From assembly GCF_000186865.1 (NCBI RefSeq), contig NW_008705565.1, forward strand, positions 404,440 through 468,439: a DNA stretch of 64,000 bases. The letters are read 5' to 3'. Below the pieces are notes generated by a model. The model ran no database searches and was not told the origin of the DNA. It was given only the letters and a program-made list of their open reading frames with translations. The DNA comes from Aureococcus anophagefferens (taxonomy: Eukaryota > Sar > Pelagophyceae > Pelagomonadales > Pelagomonadaceae). A program made the position numbers and the translations under genes. Shown in pieces: positions 1 to 10,106 of the stretch (positions are counted from its first letter, which is position 1; each line of letters opens with the position of its first letter).

Positions 1-3000
1 CCACGTACGGGCTTCGAGTGGGCGCCGACATGTACGGGTCGAACATGCTCGCGGGCGCCATCGACGAGCTCTACGTCTACACGAGCGCCCTGGACCGGGA
101 GGCGATCTCCGTGCTCTACGGGTCGGTGACGGCGCCCCCGACGAGCCTCCCGAGCCGTCCGCCGTCGGCGGTCCCGTCGTCGGTCCCGACGGCCGCGCCA
201 ACGCTGCTCCCGTCCTCGATTCCGAGCGCGCTGCCGAGCCCCGCGCCGACGCCGCTTCCCTCGTCGTTACCGGTGCGTCGGGCCGCGTCCCTTTCTTCTT
301 TGCGCGTTTCTGGTCGACTCCTCCCCCCCCTGCGCAGACGCCGACCCCTACGACTTCGCCGACGTCGACGCCGACAGAAGCCCCCACTCTCTCAGCGCCG
401 CCGACGGGCTCGAGCGCACCGTCAGCCGCGCCCACGTCGCGTCCTTCCTCGCAGCCTACGGGCAGCCACCCGCCCTCGGCGGCGCCGTCGCGACTTCCGA
501 CGCCTGCGCCCACGCCGCTGCCGAGCCCGGCGCCGTCGAGTCTACCCACGCCGCTTCCATCGGGACTTCCGAGCGCTGCGCCGTCGGCGGCTCCCTTCTC
601 GAAACCCAGCGCTCCACCGACGCCCACTCCTTCCTCGCCGCCATCCAGCGCGCCGTCGTCCTCGAGCGCTCCGACGCGCGCGCCGACCTCGCAGCCTTGG
701 CGGACGCCGACCTCCGAGCCGGCGGTCTACTCATCGCTCCCGACGCTCTCGAGAGTTCCGACCGCCTCGCCTACGCCAGGACCCTCGACGGGGACCCCGT
801 CGTCGACGCCGAGCGGCGCTCCGACGTCGAATCCCACGTCCGCGCCGACGGGGACCCCGTCGTCGACGCCGAGCGGCGCACCGACGTCGAACCCCACGTC
901 CGCGCCGACGGGGACCCCGTCGTCGACGCCGAGCGGCGCACCGACGTCGAACCCCACGTCCGCGCCGACGGGGACCCCGTCGTCGACGCCGAGCACCGCC
1001 TCTCCGACGAGCTCGCCGACGAGCGGTCCGACCGGACTGCCGACGATCACGCCGTCTCCGACGGTGGAGCCCTCGGACGCCCCCACGAGCGCCCCGACGA
1101 CGACGAAAGCTCCCACGACCCCCCCGACGGAGTCGCCGACGACGACCGCGCCGTCGCTCTCGCCCACGACCTCGATGCCGTCGTCGACGCCGACGGCCGG
1201 CCCGACCGAAGCGCCGACGACGAGCGCCCCCTCGCTCTCGCCGACGACGGCGGAGCCCTCGGACGCGCCGACGACCTCGGCGCCGTCGCTCAGCCCCCCG
1301 CCGTCGTGGACCTTTGGCGACACGATCCACGTCTTCGCGGGCATCGTCGTCGCGGACCTGGACGCGGCGGACCTGGACGCGCCGCTGGCGGCGGGCTTCG
1401 CGCGCGCGCTCGCGCGCGAGATTGCGCTCGTCGCGACGAGCGGCCAGGTCTCGGGCGTCGCGGCGGCGCCGTACGGCGAGCGGCGGCGCCTCGCGGGCGC
1501 GGGGCGGCGACTCGACGACGCGGCGCCCGCGCAGATCGACTTCGCGCTGAGCTTGACGACGGGCGGCTTCGACAGCGGCGCGTCGCTCCTCGCGTCGCTC
1601 GTCGACGACGTGCTCGGCGACGCGTCGTCCGGCCGCCTCGACGCGGCGCTCTGCGGCGAGGGCGCGGCGTTCTGCGGCGCGGCCGTCGACGTGAACCGCA
1701 CGGCCGCGGTCCTCGGCCGCGCGACGCTCTCGGCCACCGTCGCGCCGACGGCCGCGCCCTCGGAGGTCTACGACCGGCCCGGGCCGAGGACGTTCTCCGC
1801 GCGCGAGGACGCGGCCGTCGGCGACGTCGTCGGCACCGTCGCGGCGTCGCGGCCGGACCCGGCCGCGGCCTGGACGTTCTCCGGGGGCGATCCGCACTTC
1901 GCCGTCGCCGCCGACGGCGCCGTCTCCGTCGCGGCGCCCCTCGACTACGAGACGCGCCGCGCGTACCGCTTCGGCGTCGCAGCGGCGGGCGCGGAGCCGC
2001 TCGTCCTCAACGTCACCGTCCTCGTCGAAGACGCGAACGACGCGCCGACCGTCGCGGCCGCGCGCCTCGCGATCCGCGCGGAGGCCGCGGCGGGGACGTG
2101 CGTCGGCGCGGTCGCCGCCGCGGACGCGGACGCGAACCAGACGCTCGCGCTGAGCGTCGACGACGCCGGCTTCGCCGTGGATCCGGCGACCCACTTCTTG
2201 ACCGCGGCCCGGCGCGTCGGCGCGTCGCGCGGCGAGGTCCTCGCACTCGTCGTCGCCGCGGCCGACGACGGCCGGCCGAGGAAGACGGGCGCCGCGACGG
2301 TGCTCGTGCGCGTCCGGCCGCCGCGGCGCACGCCGCGCGTCGCGGCGCGGCGCCGCGCGGCGCTCGCGGCCGCGGGCGCGCTCGCGCTCGTCGCGGCCGC
2401 GGCGCGGTGCGCCTGGGTCTTCACCCGGACGCGGCGGCCCGCGGCGCCGCCGTCGGCCTCGCGGCGGCGCCTCGGCAGGCTCCGCGGCCTCGCGCTCTCG
2501 CGGGCCCGGCGCCCGGGCCGCGCGTTGCCCTCGGATCGCCGCCGCCTCCGGCGGCTCGCGGACCGCGCCGCGAGCTTCCTCGCGGCGTCCCCGAAGCGGA
2601 GGACGCGCGCGCACAGGGTCGCGCCGGCGGCGCGCTACGAAAAAGCCCCCGCGCCCGAGGCGTCGCTCCCCGCGGCGTTCCTGGCCCAGGTCCTCGAGGG
2701 CGCCGCGTCGCCGGCCGGGTCCGCGCCCGACGCCGCGAAGCGGCGCGCGCTCGGGCGCTGGTACCGCGTCGTGTCGCGCACGGCGCCGCGCGACTCCGAC
2801 GACGACTCGGACGACGGCGGCGGCGGCGCGGCGCCGGCGCCGCCGGGCCGCGCGACGCGCTCCGCCGCGGTCCAGCTCGCCGTCGTCGCGCTCGCGATCC
2901 CGCTCGTCGCCGCCGCGCGCGCCTGGTCGCCGTGCCCGGGCGAGGTCGCGGCGCTCTACGGGCCGGAGCTCGTCCCGCGCGTCGCGACGGCCTGGGCCCT

Positions 3001-6000
3001 CGTCCTGGGCCACGCGGCCTGGTCCCGGGCGCTCGGCGCGCGCCCGGCCTTCGCGGCGCACGCGGCCGCGGCCGCCGGCGCGCCCTGGCCGCCGCCCAAG
3101 GGCGCGGTCGCGGCGCTGCCCGCGCTCGTCGCGCTGCCGCTGCTCGTGCTCCGCGGCGACGCCGCGGACGACGTGGCCGGCGTCGGCGCGCGGCGCGCGT
3201 GGGATCGCGCGCCGGCGGCGAGCCGGCGCGACGTCATGGACCGCCTCGAGTGCTGCGGCTTCTGCGCGCCGGGCGACAGCGACGTGCCCTGCCCCCGGGC
3301 GCTCGCCGGCTGCGGCGCGGCCGTCGAGGACGCCGCGCTCGCCTGCGCGGGGCTCGCGACGGCCTGGGAGCTCGCGGCCGCGGCCGTCGTCGTCGCCGGC
3401 GCCGCGTGGGTCGCGCTGCGCGTCGCGCGCCTCCACGCGACCCCGGGCGCGCTCGCCGTCGGCGTCGCGGGGACCGTGCGCGCCGCGGGCGACCGCGTCG
3501 CCGTGGAGGCGCGCGCGTCGGATCGTGCGGGCTGCGCCGTCGAGGCCGCGGTCGGGATCCTCCTGCGGGACGCGGCGGACGACGGCGGCTACAGCGTCGA
3601 CCTGGTCCTGACGTCCCCGACGCCCTTTGCGGAGTACGCGCGCGCGGTGCGGCTCGACCTCGCGGAGCGGATCCGTGCGCGCGCGCCGAACGCGCGCCCC
3701 GGAGACGTCGGCGACGTCGCGCGGCAGCTCGGTGTCGAGCGTCTCGCGGCCGTCGCCGTCTGCGGCGGCTCGACGAAGGTGCTCCTCCGCTGCGTCGCGC
3801 CGGAGCGGCGGGATCTCGACGACCTCGTGCGGCGGCTCAAGCCCGTGGCCTGGCGAGGCGGCCGCGCGACGCTCGAGGCCTCGGCGCCGCCGAGGCGGCG
3901 TGGCGTCGCCATTTCCTACCCCGACGCGTCCTTCGTACCGCGCGCCGCGGGCACCTACGAGGTCCGGGCGACGAGGGGACGCGCCAGGAGCGCGCCCGTC
4001 GTCGTGACGGTCGCGGCCGGAACACCCCATCGCGTCGTCCTGCTCGCGGGAGGCTTCGGCTTCGACCGCGCGGCCTCCTTCGGGGACCCGCCCGTCGTCG
4101 GCGTCGTCGATGCCTTCGGCAACGTGTGCGCGGACCTGTCGGCGACGGTCGTCTTCAGGATGCTGCCCCGCGCGTACGCGGACGCCGTCGCCTCGCTCGA
4201 GGTCTCGCTGGACCGCGGCGTCGCCGACGCGGTCGGCCGCGCCTTCTCCGAGGAGGTCGAAGACGGAACCTACGAGCTCGAAGTCTCGGTCGCGGGCGTC
4301 GATGACGTGGCGCCGGCGCGGAGTCGCGTCGTCGTCTTCGACGCGGCGCGGCGCGCGAGGCGCTTCGCGGCCGCCGCGACGCTCGTCGCCGGCGAGTGGC
4401 GCAAGCGCCGCGCGCGAGAGGCGAGGGCGAGGCTGCGCAAGCGCCGCTTCGTCGCGACGATCGCAGCCAAGGCCGCCGCGTTCGCGCGGCGCGCGGCCAG
4501 GGCCGCGGACCGCGCGCGGGTCGAGGGGCTCCGGCGCCGCTGGGAGGCGTGGGCGTCTCGAGCGGCCTCGAGGGCCCGCGCGCGGCGCCGGCTCCAGCGC
4601 TGGGCGCGCGACGTCGCCGCAAAGCGGGCGCGCCTCGAGCTCTACCGGCGACGGCTCCTGCGGCGGGTCCTGGAACGAGCCGTCGCGCACGTCGAGTGGC
4701 GCGAGATGGAGGAGTCGGGCGAGCTCCGCGAGCTCTCGCGCGCGACTCTCGACCGCGTCGTCTCCGCCGTGGAGGCGCGCGCGGCGCGCGAGGCGGGCCT
4801 CCGGCGCTGCCTCCGCGTCGCGGCCGCCGTTTCCGGGCGCGCGCTCAGCCGGGCGCTCGCGACCTGGAAGCAGCGAGTGATGGAGGAGTCGGACGAGCTC
4901 CGCGAGCTCTCGCGCGCGACTCTCGACCGCGTCGTCTCCGCCGTGGAGGCGCGCGCGGCGCGCGAGGCGGGCCTCCGGCGCTGCCTCCGCGTCGCGGCCG
5001 CCGTTTCCGGGCGCGCGCTCAGCCGGGCGCTCGCGACCTGGAAGCAGCGAGTGATGGAGGAGTCGGACGAGCTCCGCGAGCTCTCGCGCGCGACTCTCGA
5101 CCGCGTCGTCTCCGCCGTGGAGGCGCGCGCGGCGCGCGAGGCGGGCCTCCGGCGCTGCCTCCGCGTCGCGGCCTCCGTTTCCGGGCGCGCGCTCAGCCGG
5201 GCGCTCGCGACCTGGAAGCAGCGAGGCGAGGCGAGTCCCGAAGTGTCGGCGATGCTCGAGCGCCTCGTTCACGCCGTGGAGCTTCGCGCCGTGGAGCTCC
5301 GCGCTCGGGCCACCGCGCTGCGTCGCTGCCTCGGCAGGACCCGCATCGCGCTCCTCCGTTTGGCCCTGCAGGGCCTCGCGGCGCGAGCGGCGCGCGCGAC
5401 GGCCGAACGAGAGCGGGCGCGCGTCGACGCGCCCGCGGACGTCGTCGGTCTCCGAGCCGAGGTGTCGCGCCTCGCCGCGACGCCAAATCCTTCCGATGCC
5501 GACCGCGCGGCGCTCGCAGCGGCGCTCGCGGCGCTCGCGACGCGCACCAAGGCGTGGGTCCTCGCGGAGTGGCGTCGAACGGCGAGCCTCCGGAGCGTCG
5601 CGGCTCTCGAGCGGAAGCTCGCCGCCGCCGAGGCTCGCGTCGCCGCGGCGGAGGCGCGGGAGGACGACTCCGGGGCGACGATCGCCGGCCTCGAGGCCGA
5701 GCTCGCGGCCGCGCGCCGCGTGCTCGCGAACGAGCGCGCGCTCTTCCGGGCGAGACTCGCGGCCAAGGCCGCGCTCGTCGTGTGCCGCGACGACGACGAC
5801 GACTGGCTCGCGCGCGCGGCGTCGGCCCTCGCGGCCGCCGACGACCGCGACGCGGTCGACGCCGCCAGCGCGAAACGTCGCCTCGCGGCGCGCCTCGCGG
5901 AGCTGGCGGCGGCGCGAGCCGCGGTCGCGGACGGGTCCGCCGCGCCGGGCGCCGCCGAGGGCGCGCGCCGAGCCCTGGAGGACGCGCTCGTCGAAGCTGA

Positions 6001-9000
6001 GGCGCTGGCCTCCGACCGCCGCGCCGCTGCGGCCGAGGGCGCCGGGGCCCGGGCGCGCGGGCGCCTCGCGGACCGCGTCGCCCGGCGCCGCGCCGCGAGG
6101 GACCGCGCCGCGAGAGTCTACGAGGACGCCGTGGGGGCCTTCGGCCGCCTTGAGGCCGTCGCCGCGGTCGGGGGCGACGTCGATGCCGCCGCCACCCAGG
6201 AGCTCGCCTTCGACAGCGTCGTGGAGCCGGCGGACGACGCCGCGGCGGGCGACGTCCGCGCGGCCGCTGCCGCCGACGCCGAGCAGCGCGCCGCGGACGA
6301 CGGCGCCGCGGCCGAGGCCTGCGCGGGCGCCGAGGCGGCGCTCGGCGGCGACGCGGAGGCGGGGGCGCCCGCGGACGCGCACGGCGCGGCGGAGCTCGGC
6401 GCCTTCCTCGCGGCGGGCCGGCGCGAGGCGGGGGCGCTCTTCGACGCGGAGCGCGTCGCGCACGCGGCGTCGAAGGCCGACGCGGCTCGCTTCGACTCGG
6501 CGCGCCGCGGCGTGCGGGAGCGCCTCGCGGAGCGGCGGCGGCGCCTCGCGGAGCGCAATAACGAGTCGAGCGACGGCGACGGCGTCCGCGACGCCGCGGT
6601 CGAGGCGCAGAGGCTCATCGCGTCGTTCGAGGACGAGGCGACGCGGCTCGACGCCAAGCGGGGCGACGCGCTCGACCGCGCGCGGCGGCGGTCGCGCGCG
6701 CGGGCGACGGGCAGGCGGGAGCGGCGGGCGAGGGCCGCGGAGCTCCGCCGCGGCTGCGCGGAGGCCGCGGAGGCCGCCGAGGTCCGCGACGTCGTGTCGC
6801 GCCGGGTCCACGCGGAGCGGCTGAGCCTCGCGCGCGGAGGCGCCTTCGAGATCGAACTCGTCCGCATGGCCATGGAGGACGCGACCGCGGCGCACGCGCG
6901 CGACATGGAGCGCCTCGCGCGCCGCGCGGCCGTCCTCGACGCGGCGGTCGCGGCCGAGGCCTCGGCCGAGGCCGAGGGCTTCGAGCGGTGCATCGACGCG
7001 CTGACGGCCGCTGCCACCGCCCCCCTCGGTCCCTTGCCGGACGGCGCGAGCCGCGAGTCGGCTCGTCGAGGCGCTACCGTCGTCGCGCGCCTCTGGCGCG
7101 GCCGGAGCGCCCGGCGCGGCGCCGGACGTGTGCGCGCGGAGCGCGCGAGGATTCGGGCCGCCGAGGTCGCTCAGCGCTTTTTCGCGCGGCGCGCCGCACG
7201 GCGGCGTCGTGCTGCGCTCGTGGCGCAGCGCGTCTGGCGTGGAACTCTGGAGCGGCGCGCCCGACGGCGAGAAACGGAAGCCGCCGTCGTCCAGCGCGCG
7301 TATCGCTCGGCCGTCGCGCGGCGAGCGCTCGCGGCGAGGCGGCTGGACCGCGCGGCGCGCTTCCTGCGCGACTTCTTCGCGTTCGCCAAGTACCGCAACG
7401 ATGCGCTGGAAGCCGCAGAGCTGCTGCAATCGCGCGTCCGCGGCCGCCGGGCCAGGCGGAGCTTCGAGATCGCCCTACGACGCGATCGCGCGGCGCGAAA
7501 GACCCAGCGCGCCGCGAGAGCGAGGCTGAGGATCCGCGGGAGGGATGTGCTACCTGTCCAGCGCGTCTGGCGCGTCGCCCTCGCGATCCGGGAGCGGCGC
7601 CGACGATTCGAGAACCGGCGGCGGCGCCGAGCGTCGACGAAGCTTCAGGCGATGAGGCGAAAGGTGCGTGGGATGTGTGTAGCCGCGACGCGGCGGCGCT
7701 CCGTGGCCTCGTTCCAGGCCTCGGCGCGCGCGGGCATCGCGCGGCGGCGCGCGGCGGCGCGCTACAAGGTGGTGTCGGCGGTCGTCGCCGTCGACGTCGC
7801 GCCCGTGGAGACGGTCGTCGCGGGCGTCGCCTTCGAGGCGTTCCTGCGCCTCTGGAACGCGGACGGCCGGCCCTGTGTCGGAACGAGGCGTTGCCGCGTG
7901 GCGCTCGAGGCCGGCAACTTTTCTGCCGCTTACGAAATCGAAGGCGGTTCCGTCGTCGCGCTGAAAGATGTCGCGCCGACGGTCGCCGGAGACGTGATTC
8001 TGTCGGTTGCTGTGACCGTGGAAGGCGCTGAAATCGCGGCCGAGACATCTGTCACGGTCGAAGCCGCTGCGCCGGCTGATCTCATCGTCGCGGCATTGCG
8101 CTCGGAGGCGTTTGGAGGCGAGCCGTTCCGGCCTTTCGGCGCGATGAAAGCAGTCGACGCGTTCGGGAATGTGGTCGGTCTCGACGGTGAGGTGCACATC
8201 CTCGCCGGCGATGAGGTGCTCGGAAAAGCTCCGCTCGTCGGGGGATATTGCTCGAGCGACGTGCTGGTTTGTTTGGAAAGAGCCGGGGACTACGAGCTCT
8301 CGGCTCGCGTCGTCGACGTCGCGCTCGCGTCCGGAAAGGTTCGCGTGGCTGTCCGCGTCGGGCCACCGGCGGCCCTTGATGTTCGCGTCGTCGAAACGAG
8401 CTGCATCGCCGGCGCGGGCCTACCAGTCTGGGTCAGCGTCGTCGACGCGGGGCGCAACGTCGTGCACGAGTCGGAGCTGGACGTCCAAGTCGTCGCGAGC
8501 GAGCGCGGCGCGGTCCGCATCGACTTCTCCGTGACCTGCGTCGATGGCATCGCGACGGTGTCGAACGGGTCTTTGGCCGCGCTCACGGCCGCTGGCGAGT
8601 ACACGATCGCGTTCTCTTCAGAGGGCATCGCCGGCGCGGACGTGGGAGTCGTCGTGGTTCCCGGGGAACCGCGGGCGTTCGCCGTCGACGCGGGCGACGG
8701 CCGCGCCGGTCTACCGCTGAAGGACAGTGCGCCTCGCATCAGAGCCGTCGATGCCTACGGCAACACGGCCTTCCCTCGCCTTGAACCTGTTCGGGTCCGC
8801 TGTCTCGCGCTCGGCGAGGTGGGGCCGAGCGTCGTCGCGGCGACCGTGTACTTGATGGACGGCACCGGGGCTGTGGACCCATCAACGGTGATCTCATCAT
8901 CGGCAGTGGCCGGAACCTACCGTTTTTTTGCTTCAACGTCACGCATCGAGGGCGTGAGTGGCGCTGTCACCGTCCGCGCCGGCCCGCCTGCTCGCCTCGT

Positions 9001-9943
9001 CTTCTTGGTCTGGCCACAGCGCGAGGAATACGCCGGTGCACTCATCAACCAGCAGCCCGAGATCGAAATTGTTGATCTTGGTGGAAATCGATGCGTGGAT
9101 GTCGTGGACACGGTGCGTTTCGTATTCGAGAGCGATGGACTCCTTGTTTCGGCCATCGAGACTCAGTGCGTTGCAGGAGTGGCCGCCGCCGAGGACGCGT
9201 TCCTCGCCCGTGAACCGGGCTCCTATCGCTTCGTCGCGACGCTTGGAGAATTGGAGTGCGTCTCGCCCTGCTTCGACGTCGCGCCGCGCGCGGGGTTGAT
9301 GGAAGTCAGACGCCAGCTCGCGGCCACGACGACGGCTTTCAAGTCCGAGCTCAAAGTCGTCTCGACCGAACGGGATGCTCTTCGTGACGCCGAGGCGGCA
9401 CTGAAGCTTGCGTTTGACGAGCTCCTGGCTGAGAAGAATGCGCTCGCGGCGAGGCTCAAGGAAGAGGTCGACGCGAATGCTACGCTCGTGGTCGGCCGCG
9501 CGAGGATTGCTGCCGCATCTGCTAAAAGACACGAAGAGACTGTTCGCGAAATGCTCCTCGAAAGTCAAAGCCAGCGACGCACTGGTGATGGGCCAGTTCA
9601 TTCTGCCAGCAAAGCCCGTGTCATGCGGCAGGCCTACGCACCTCCGCCTCCTCGGCATCCACGATCCGAAGTTCCGAGGTCTCCGCTGCCACTGACGCAG
9701 CTTCCTGGCGACACGACGACGCCTGGCCCTTCCCGGCGGCCTAGCTCGGCTTTGACGCAGCTTCCTGGCGACACGACGACGCCTGGCCCTTCCCGGCGGC
9801 CTAGCTCGGCTTTGGAACGCGCATCACGCGCCTACTCGAGCTCGCGACGCGCGCCTGTTCGCGCGCGCTCCAATTCCGTCCGCGCCGCCTCGCATGACCC
9901 CGATAGACCCCCGGCGACGCGGCAGCAGTTGTTCAAGGAATGA
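1..9943 (+). CDS. Giant multidomain adhesion-like membrane protein, 5' truncated
   Basis: About 3,290 residues lie in the window; the start is off the left edge. Exon 1 ends at 272, a 65-nt GT-AG intron follows, and exon 2 (338-9943) is open throughout. The order is: the end of a LamG/concanavalin-like domain (3-125); a Pro/Ser/Thr mucin-like stalk (126-1310); an unassigned globular stretch; two cadherin-like repeats (about 1770-2330, with a DANDAP calcium motif); a membrane segment (about 2350-2430); three further hydrophobic segments, a CCG motif at 3251 and a last hydrophobic segment (about 3340-3430), which together resemble a tetraspanin; filamin/Ig-like repeats (3900-4340); Arg-rich helices and a 58-residue triple repeat; coiled coil; several IQ motifs (7090-7680); about five more filamin-like repeats with VDAFGN-type turns (7760-9270); and a coiled-coil tail. 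I infer a cell-surface receptor or linker binding calmodulin or centrin. Two fused gene models cannot be excluded, but the frame never breaks. Confidence 0.72.
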   Translation, partial: HVRASSGRRHVRVEHARGRHRRALRLHERPGPGGDLRALRVGDGAPDEPPEPSAVGGPVVGPDGRANAAPVLDSERAAEPRADAASLVVTGASGRVPFFFARFWSTPPPPAQTPTPTTSPTSTPTEAPTLSAPPTGSSAPSAAPTSRPSSQPTGSHPPSAAPSRLPTPAPTPLPSPAPSSLPTPLPSGLPSAAPSAAPFSKPSAPPTPTPSSPPSSAPSSSSAPTRAPTSQPWRTPTSEPAVYSSLPTLSRVPTASPTPGPSTGTPSSTPSGAPTSNPTSAPTGTPSSTPSGAPTSNPTSAPTGTPSSTPSGAPTSNPTSAPTGTPSSTPSTASPTSSPTSGPTGLPTITPSPTVEPSDAPTSAPTTTKAPTTPPTESPTTTAPSLSPTTSMPSSTPTAGPTEAPTTSAPSLSPTTAEPSDAPTTSAPSLSPPPSWTFGDTIHVFAGIVVADLDAADLDAPLAAGFARALAREIALVATSGQVSGVAAAPYGERRRLAGAGRRLDDAAPAQIDFALSLTTGGFDSGASLLASLVDDVLGDASSGRLDAALCGEGAAFCGAAVDVNRTAAVLGRATLSATVAPTAAPSEVYDRPGPRTFSAREDAAVGDVVGTVAASRPDPAAAWTFSGGDPHFAVAADGAVSVAAPLDYETRRAYRFGVAAAGAEPLVLNVTVLVEDANDAPTVAAARLAIRAEAAAGTCVGAVAAADADANQTLALSVDDAGFAVDPATHFLTAARRVGASRGEVLALVVAAADDGRPRKTGAATVLVRVRPPRRTPRVAARRRAALAAAGALALVAAAARCAWVFTRTRRPAAPPSASRRRLGRLRGLALSRARRPGRALPSDRRRLRRLADRAASFLAASPKRRTRAHRVAPAARYEKAPAPEASLPAAFLAQVLEGAASPAGSAPDAAKRRALGRWYRVVSRTAPRDSDDDSDDGGGGAAPAPPGRATRSAAVQLAVVALAIPLVAAARAWSPCPGEVAALYGPELVPRVATAWALVLGHAAWSRALGARPAFAAHAAAAAGAPWPPPKGAVAALPALVALPLLVLRGDAADDVAGVGARRAWDRAPAASRRDVMDRLECCGFCAPGDSDVPCPRALAGCGAAVEDAALACAGLATAWELAAAAVVVAGAAWVALRVARLHATPGALAVGVAGTVRAAGDRVAVEARASDRAGCAVEAAVGILLRDAADDGGYSVDLVLTSPTPFAEYARAVRLDLAERIRARAPNARPGDVGDVARQLGVERLAAVAVCGGSTKVLLRCVAPERRDLDDLVRRLKPVAWRGGRATLEASAPPRRRGVAISYPDASFVPRAAGTYEVRATRGRARSAPVVVTVAAGTPHRVVLLAGGFGFDRAASFGDPPVVGVVDAFGNVCADLSATVVFRMLPRAYADAVASLEVSLDRGVADAVGRAFSEEVEDGTYELEVSVAGVDDVAPARSRVVVFDAARRARRFAAAATLVAGEWRKRRAREARARLRKRRFVATIAAKAAAFARRAARAADRARVEGLRRRWEAWASRAASRARARRRLQRWARDVAAKRARLELYRRRLLRRVLERAVAHVEWREMEESGELRELSRATLDRVVSAVEARAAREAGLRRCLRVAAAVSGRALSRALATWKQRVMEESDELRELSRATLDRVVSAVEARAAREAGLRRCLRVAAAVSGRALSRALATWKQRVMEESDELRELSRATLDRVVSAVEARAAREAGLRRCLRVAASVSGRALSRALATWKQRGEASPEVSAMLERLVHAVELRAVELRARATALRRCLGRTRIALLRLALQGLAARAARATAERERARVDAPADVVGLRAEVSRLAATPNPSDADRAALAAALAALATRTKAWVLAEWRRTASLRSVAALERKLAAAEARVAAAEAREDDSGATIAGLEAELAAARRVLANERALFRARLAAKAALVVCRDDDDDWLARAASALAAADDRDAVDAASAKRRLAARLAELAAARAAVADGSAAPGAAEGARRALEDALVEAEALASDRRAAAAEGAGARARGRLADRVARRRAARDRAARVYEDAVGAFGRLEAVAAVGGDVDAAATQELAFDSVVEPADDAAAGDVRAAAAADAEQRAADDGAAAEACAGAEAALGGDAEAGAPADAHGAAELGAFLAAGRREAGALFDAERVAHAASKADAARFDSARRGVRERLAERRRRLAERNNESSDGDGVRDAAVEAQRLIASFEDEATRLDAKRGDALDRARRRSRARATGRRERRARAAELRRGCAEAAEAAEVRDVVSRRVHAERLSLARGGAFEIELVRMAMEDATAAHARDMERLARRAAVLDAAVAAEASAEAEGFERCIDALTAAATAPLGPLPDGASRESARRGATVVARLWRGRSARRGAGRVRAERARIRAAEVAQRFFARRAARRRRAALVAQRVWRGTLERRARRRETEAAVVQRAYRSAVARRALAARRLDRAARFLRDFFAFAKYRNDALEAAELLQSRVRGRRARRSFEIALRRDRAARKTQRAARARLRIRGRDVLPVQRVWRVALAIRERRRRFENRRRRRASTKLQAMRRKVRGMCVAATRRRSVASFQASARAGIARRRAAARYKVVSAVVAVDVAPVETVVAGVAFEAFLRLWNADGRPCVGTRRCRVALEAGNFSAAYEIEGGSVVALKDVAPTVAGDVILSVAVTVEGAEIAAETSVTVEAAAPADLIVAALRSEAFGGEPFRPFGAMKAVDAFGNVVGLDGEVHILAGDEVLGKAPLVGGYCSSDVLVCLERAGDYELSARVVDVALASGKVRVAVRVGPPAALDVRVVETSCIAGAGLPVWVSVVDAGRNVVHESELDVQVVASERGAVRIDFSVTCVDGIATVSNGSLAALTAAGEYTIAFSSEGIAGADVGVVVVPGEPRAFAVDAGDGRAGLPLKDSAPRIRAVDAYGNTAFPRLEPVRVRCLALGEVGPSVVAATVYLMDGTGAVDPSTVISSSAVAGTYRFFASTSRIEGVSGAVTVRAGPPARLVFLVWPQREEYAGALINQQPEIEIVDLGGNRCVDVVDTVRFVFESDGLLVSAIETQCVAGVAAAEDAFLAREPGSYRFVATLGELECVSPCFDVAPRAGLMEVRRQLAATTTAFKSELKVVSTERDALRDAEAALKLAFDELLAEKNALAARLKEEVDANATLVVGRARIAAASAKRHEETVREMLLESQSQRRTGDGPVHSASKARVMRQAYAPPPPRHPRSEVPRSPLPLTQLPGDTTTPGPSRRPSSALTQLPGDTTTPGPSRRPSSALERASRAYSSSRRAPVRARSNSVRAASHDPDRPPATRQQLFKE
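273..337 (+). other. Short GT-AG intron in the giant adhesion-like gene
   Basis: The Pro/Ser/Thr stalk reads in one frame up to 272 and resumes in another frame at 338. The segment between starts GTGCGT, has a pyrimidine-rich run before TGCGCAG, and joins the two frames in phase 0 with no stop. At 65 nt it is one of the shortest introns in the window, equal to the ClpR intron at 35508-35572. Confidence 0.8.
790..994 (+). repeat. 60-bp coding tandem repeat in the mucin-like stalk
   Basis: Units begin at 790, 850, 910 and 970; the last is partial. Each unit encodes 20 residues of Gly/Thr/Pro/Ser, with the pattern GTPSSTPSGAPTSNPTSAPT. The copies are almost identical at DNA level, so copy number probably varies between strains. 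It lies wholly inside exon 2 of the giant gene and keeps frame. Confidence 0.9.
4706..5227 (+). repeat. 174-bp coding tandem repeat, three copies
   Basis: Near-identical units start at 4706, 4880 and 5054. Each encodes 58 residues that begin MEES(G/D)ELRELSRATL and end with an LATWKQR helix, reminiscent of the Trp-ending helices of Sfi1-type centrin-binding repeats. Identity is high enough to suggest recent amplification. The array sits in the cytoplasmic helical region of the giant gene. Confidence 0.9.
9693..9812 (+). repeat. 60-bp coding tandem repeat, two copies
   Basis: Two exact 60-bp copies (9693-9752 and 9753-9812) encode LTQLPGDTTTPGPSRRPSSA twice near the C terminus of the giant protein. 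The region is Pro/Ser/Thr-rich and probably disordered. Confidence 0.9.
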
Positions 9944-10106
9944 TGATTGTGAGTGTTTGATAAGGCATGTTTCGGAGCGTCACGGCTTCCGAGGCCTTTG
10001 CCGGCCTGCCAACTGACCAGTGCGCCGCAGTCGACGCGCTAGCTATCTGGTCTGCCCGGCAACTCCGGCTTCACGTTGCCTCGCTCTCGCGGCGCGGCGC
10101 CGGACG

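Noticed and set aside
731..7429. A 2,232-codon open frame antisense to the giant gene
   Set aside because: It is Arg/Pro/Gly-rich throughout, has no recognisable domain, and mirrors the GC-ending codons of the sense gene. Such shadows occur opposite every long gene here.
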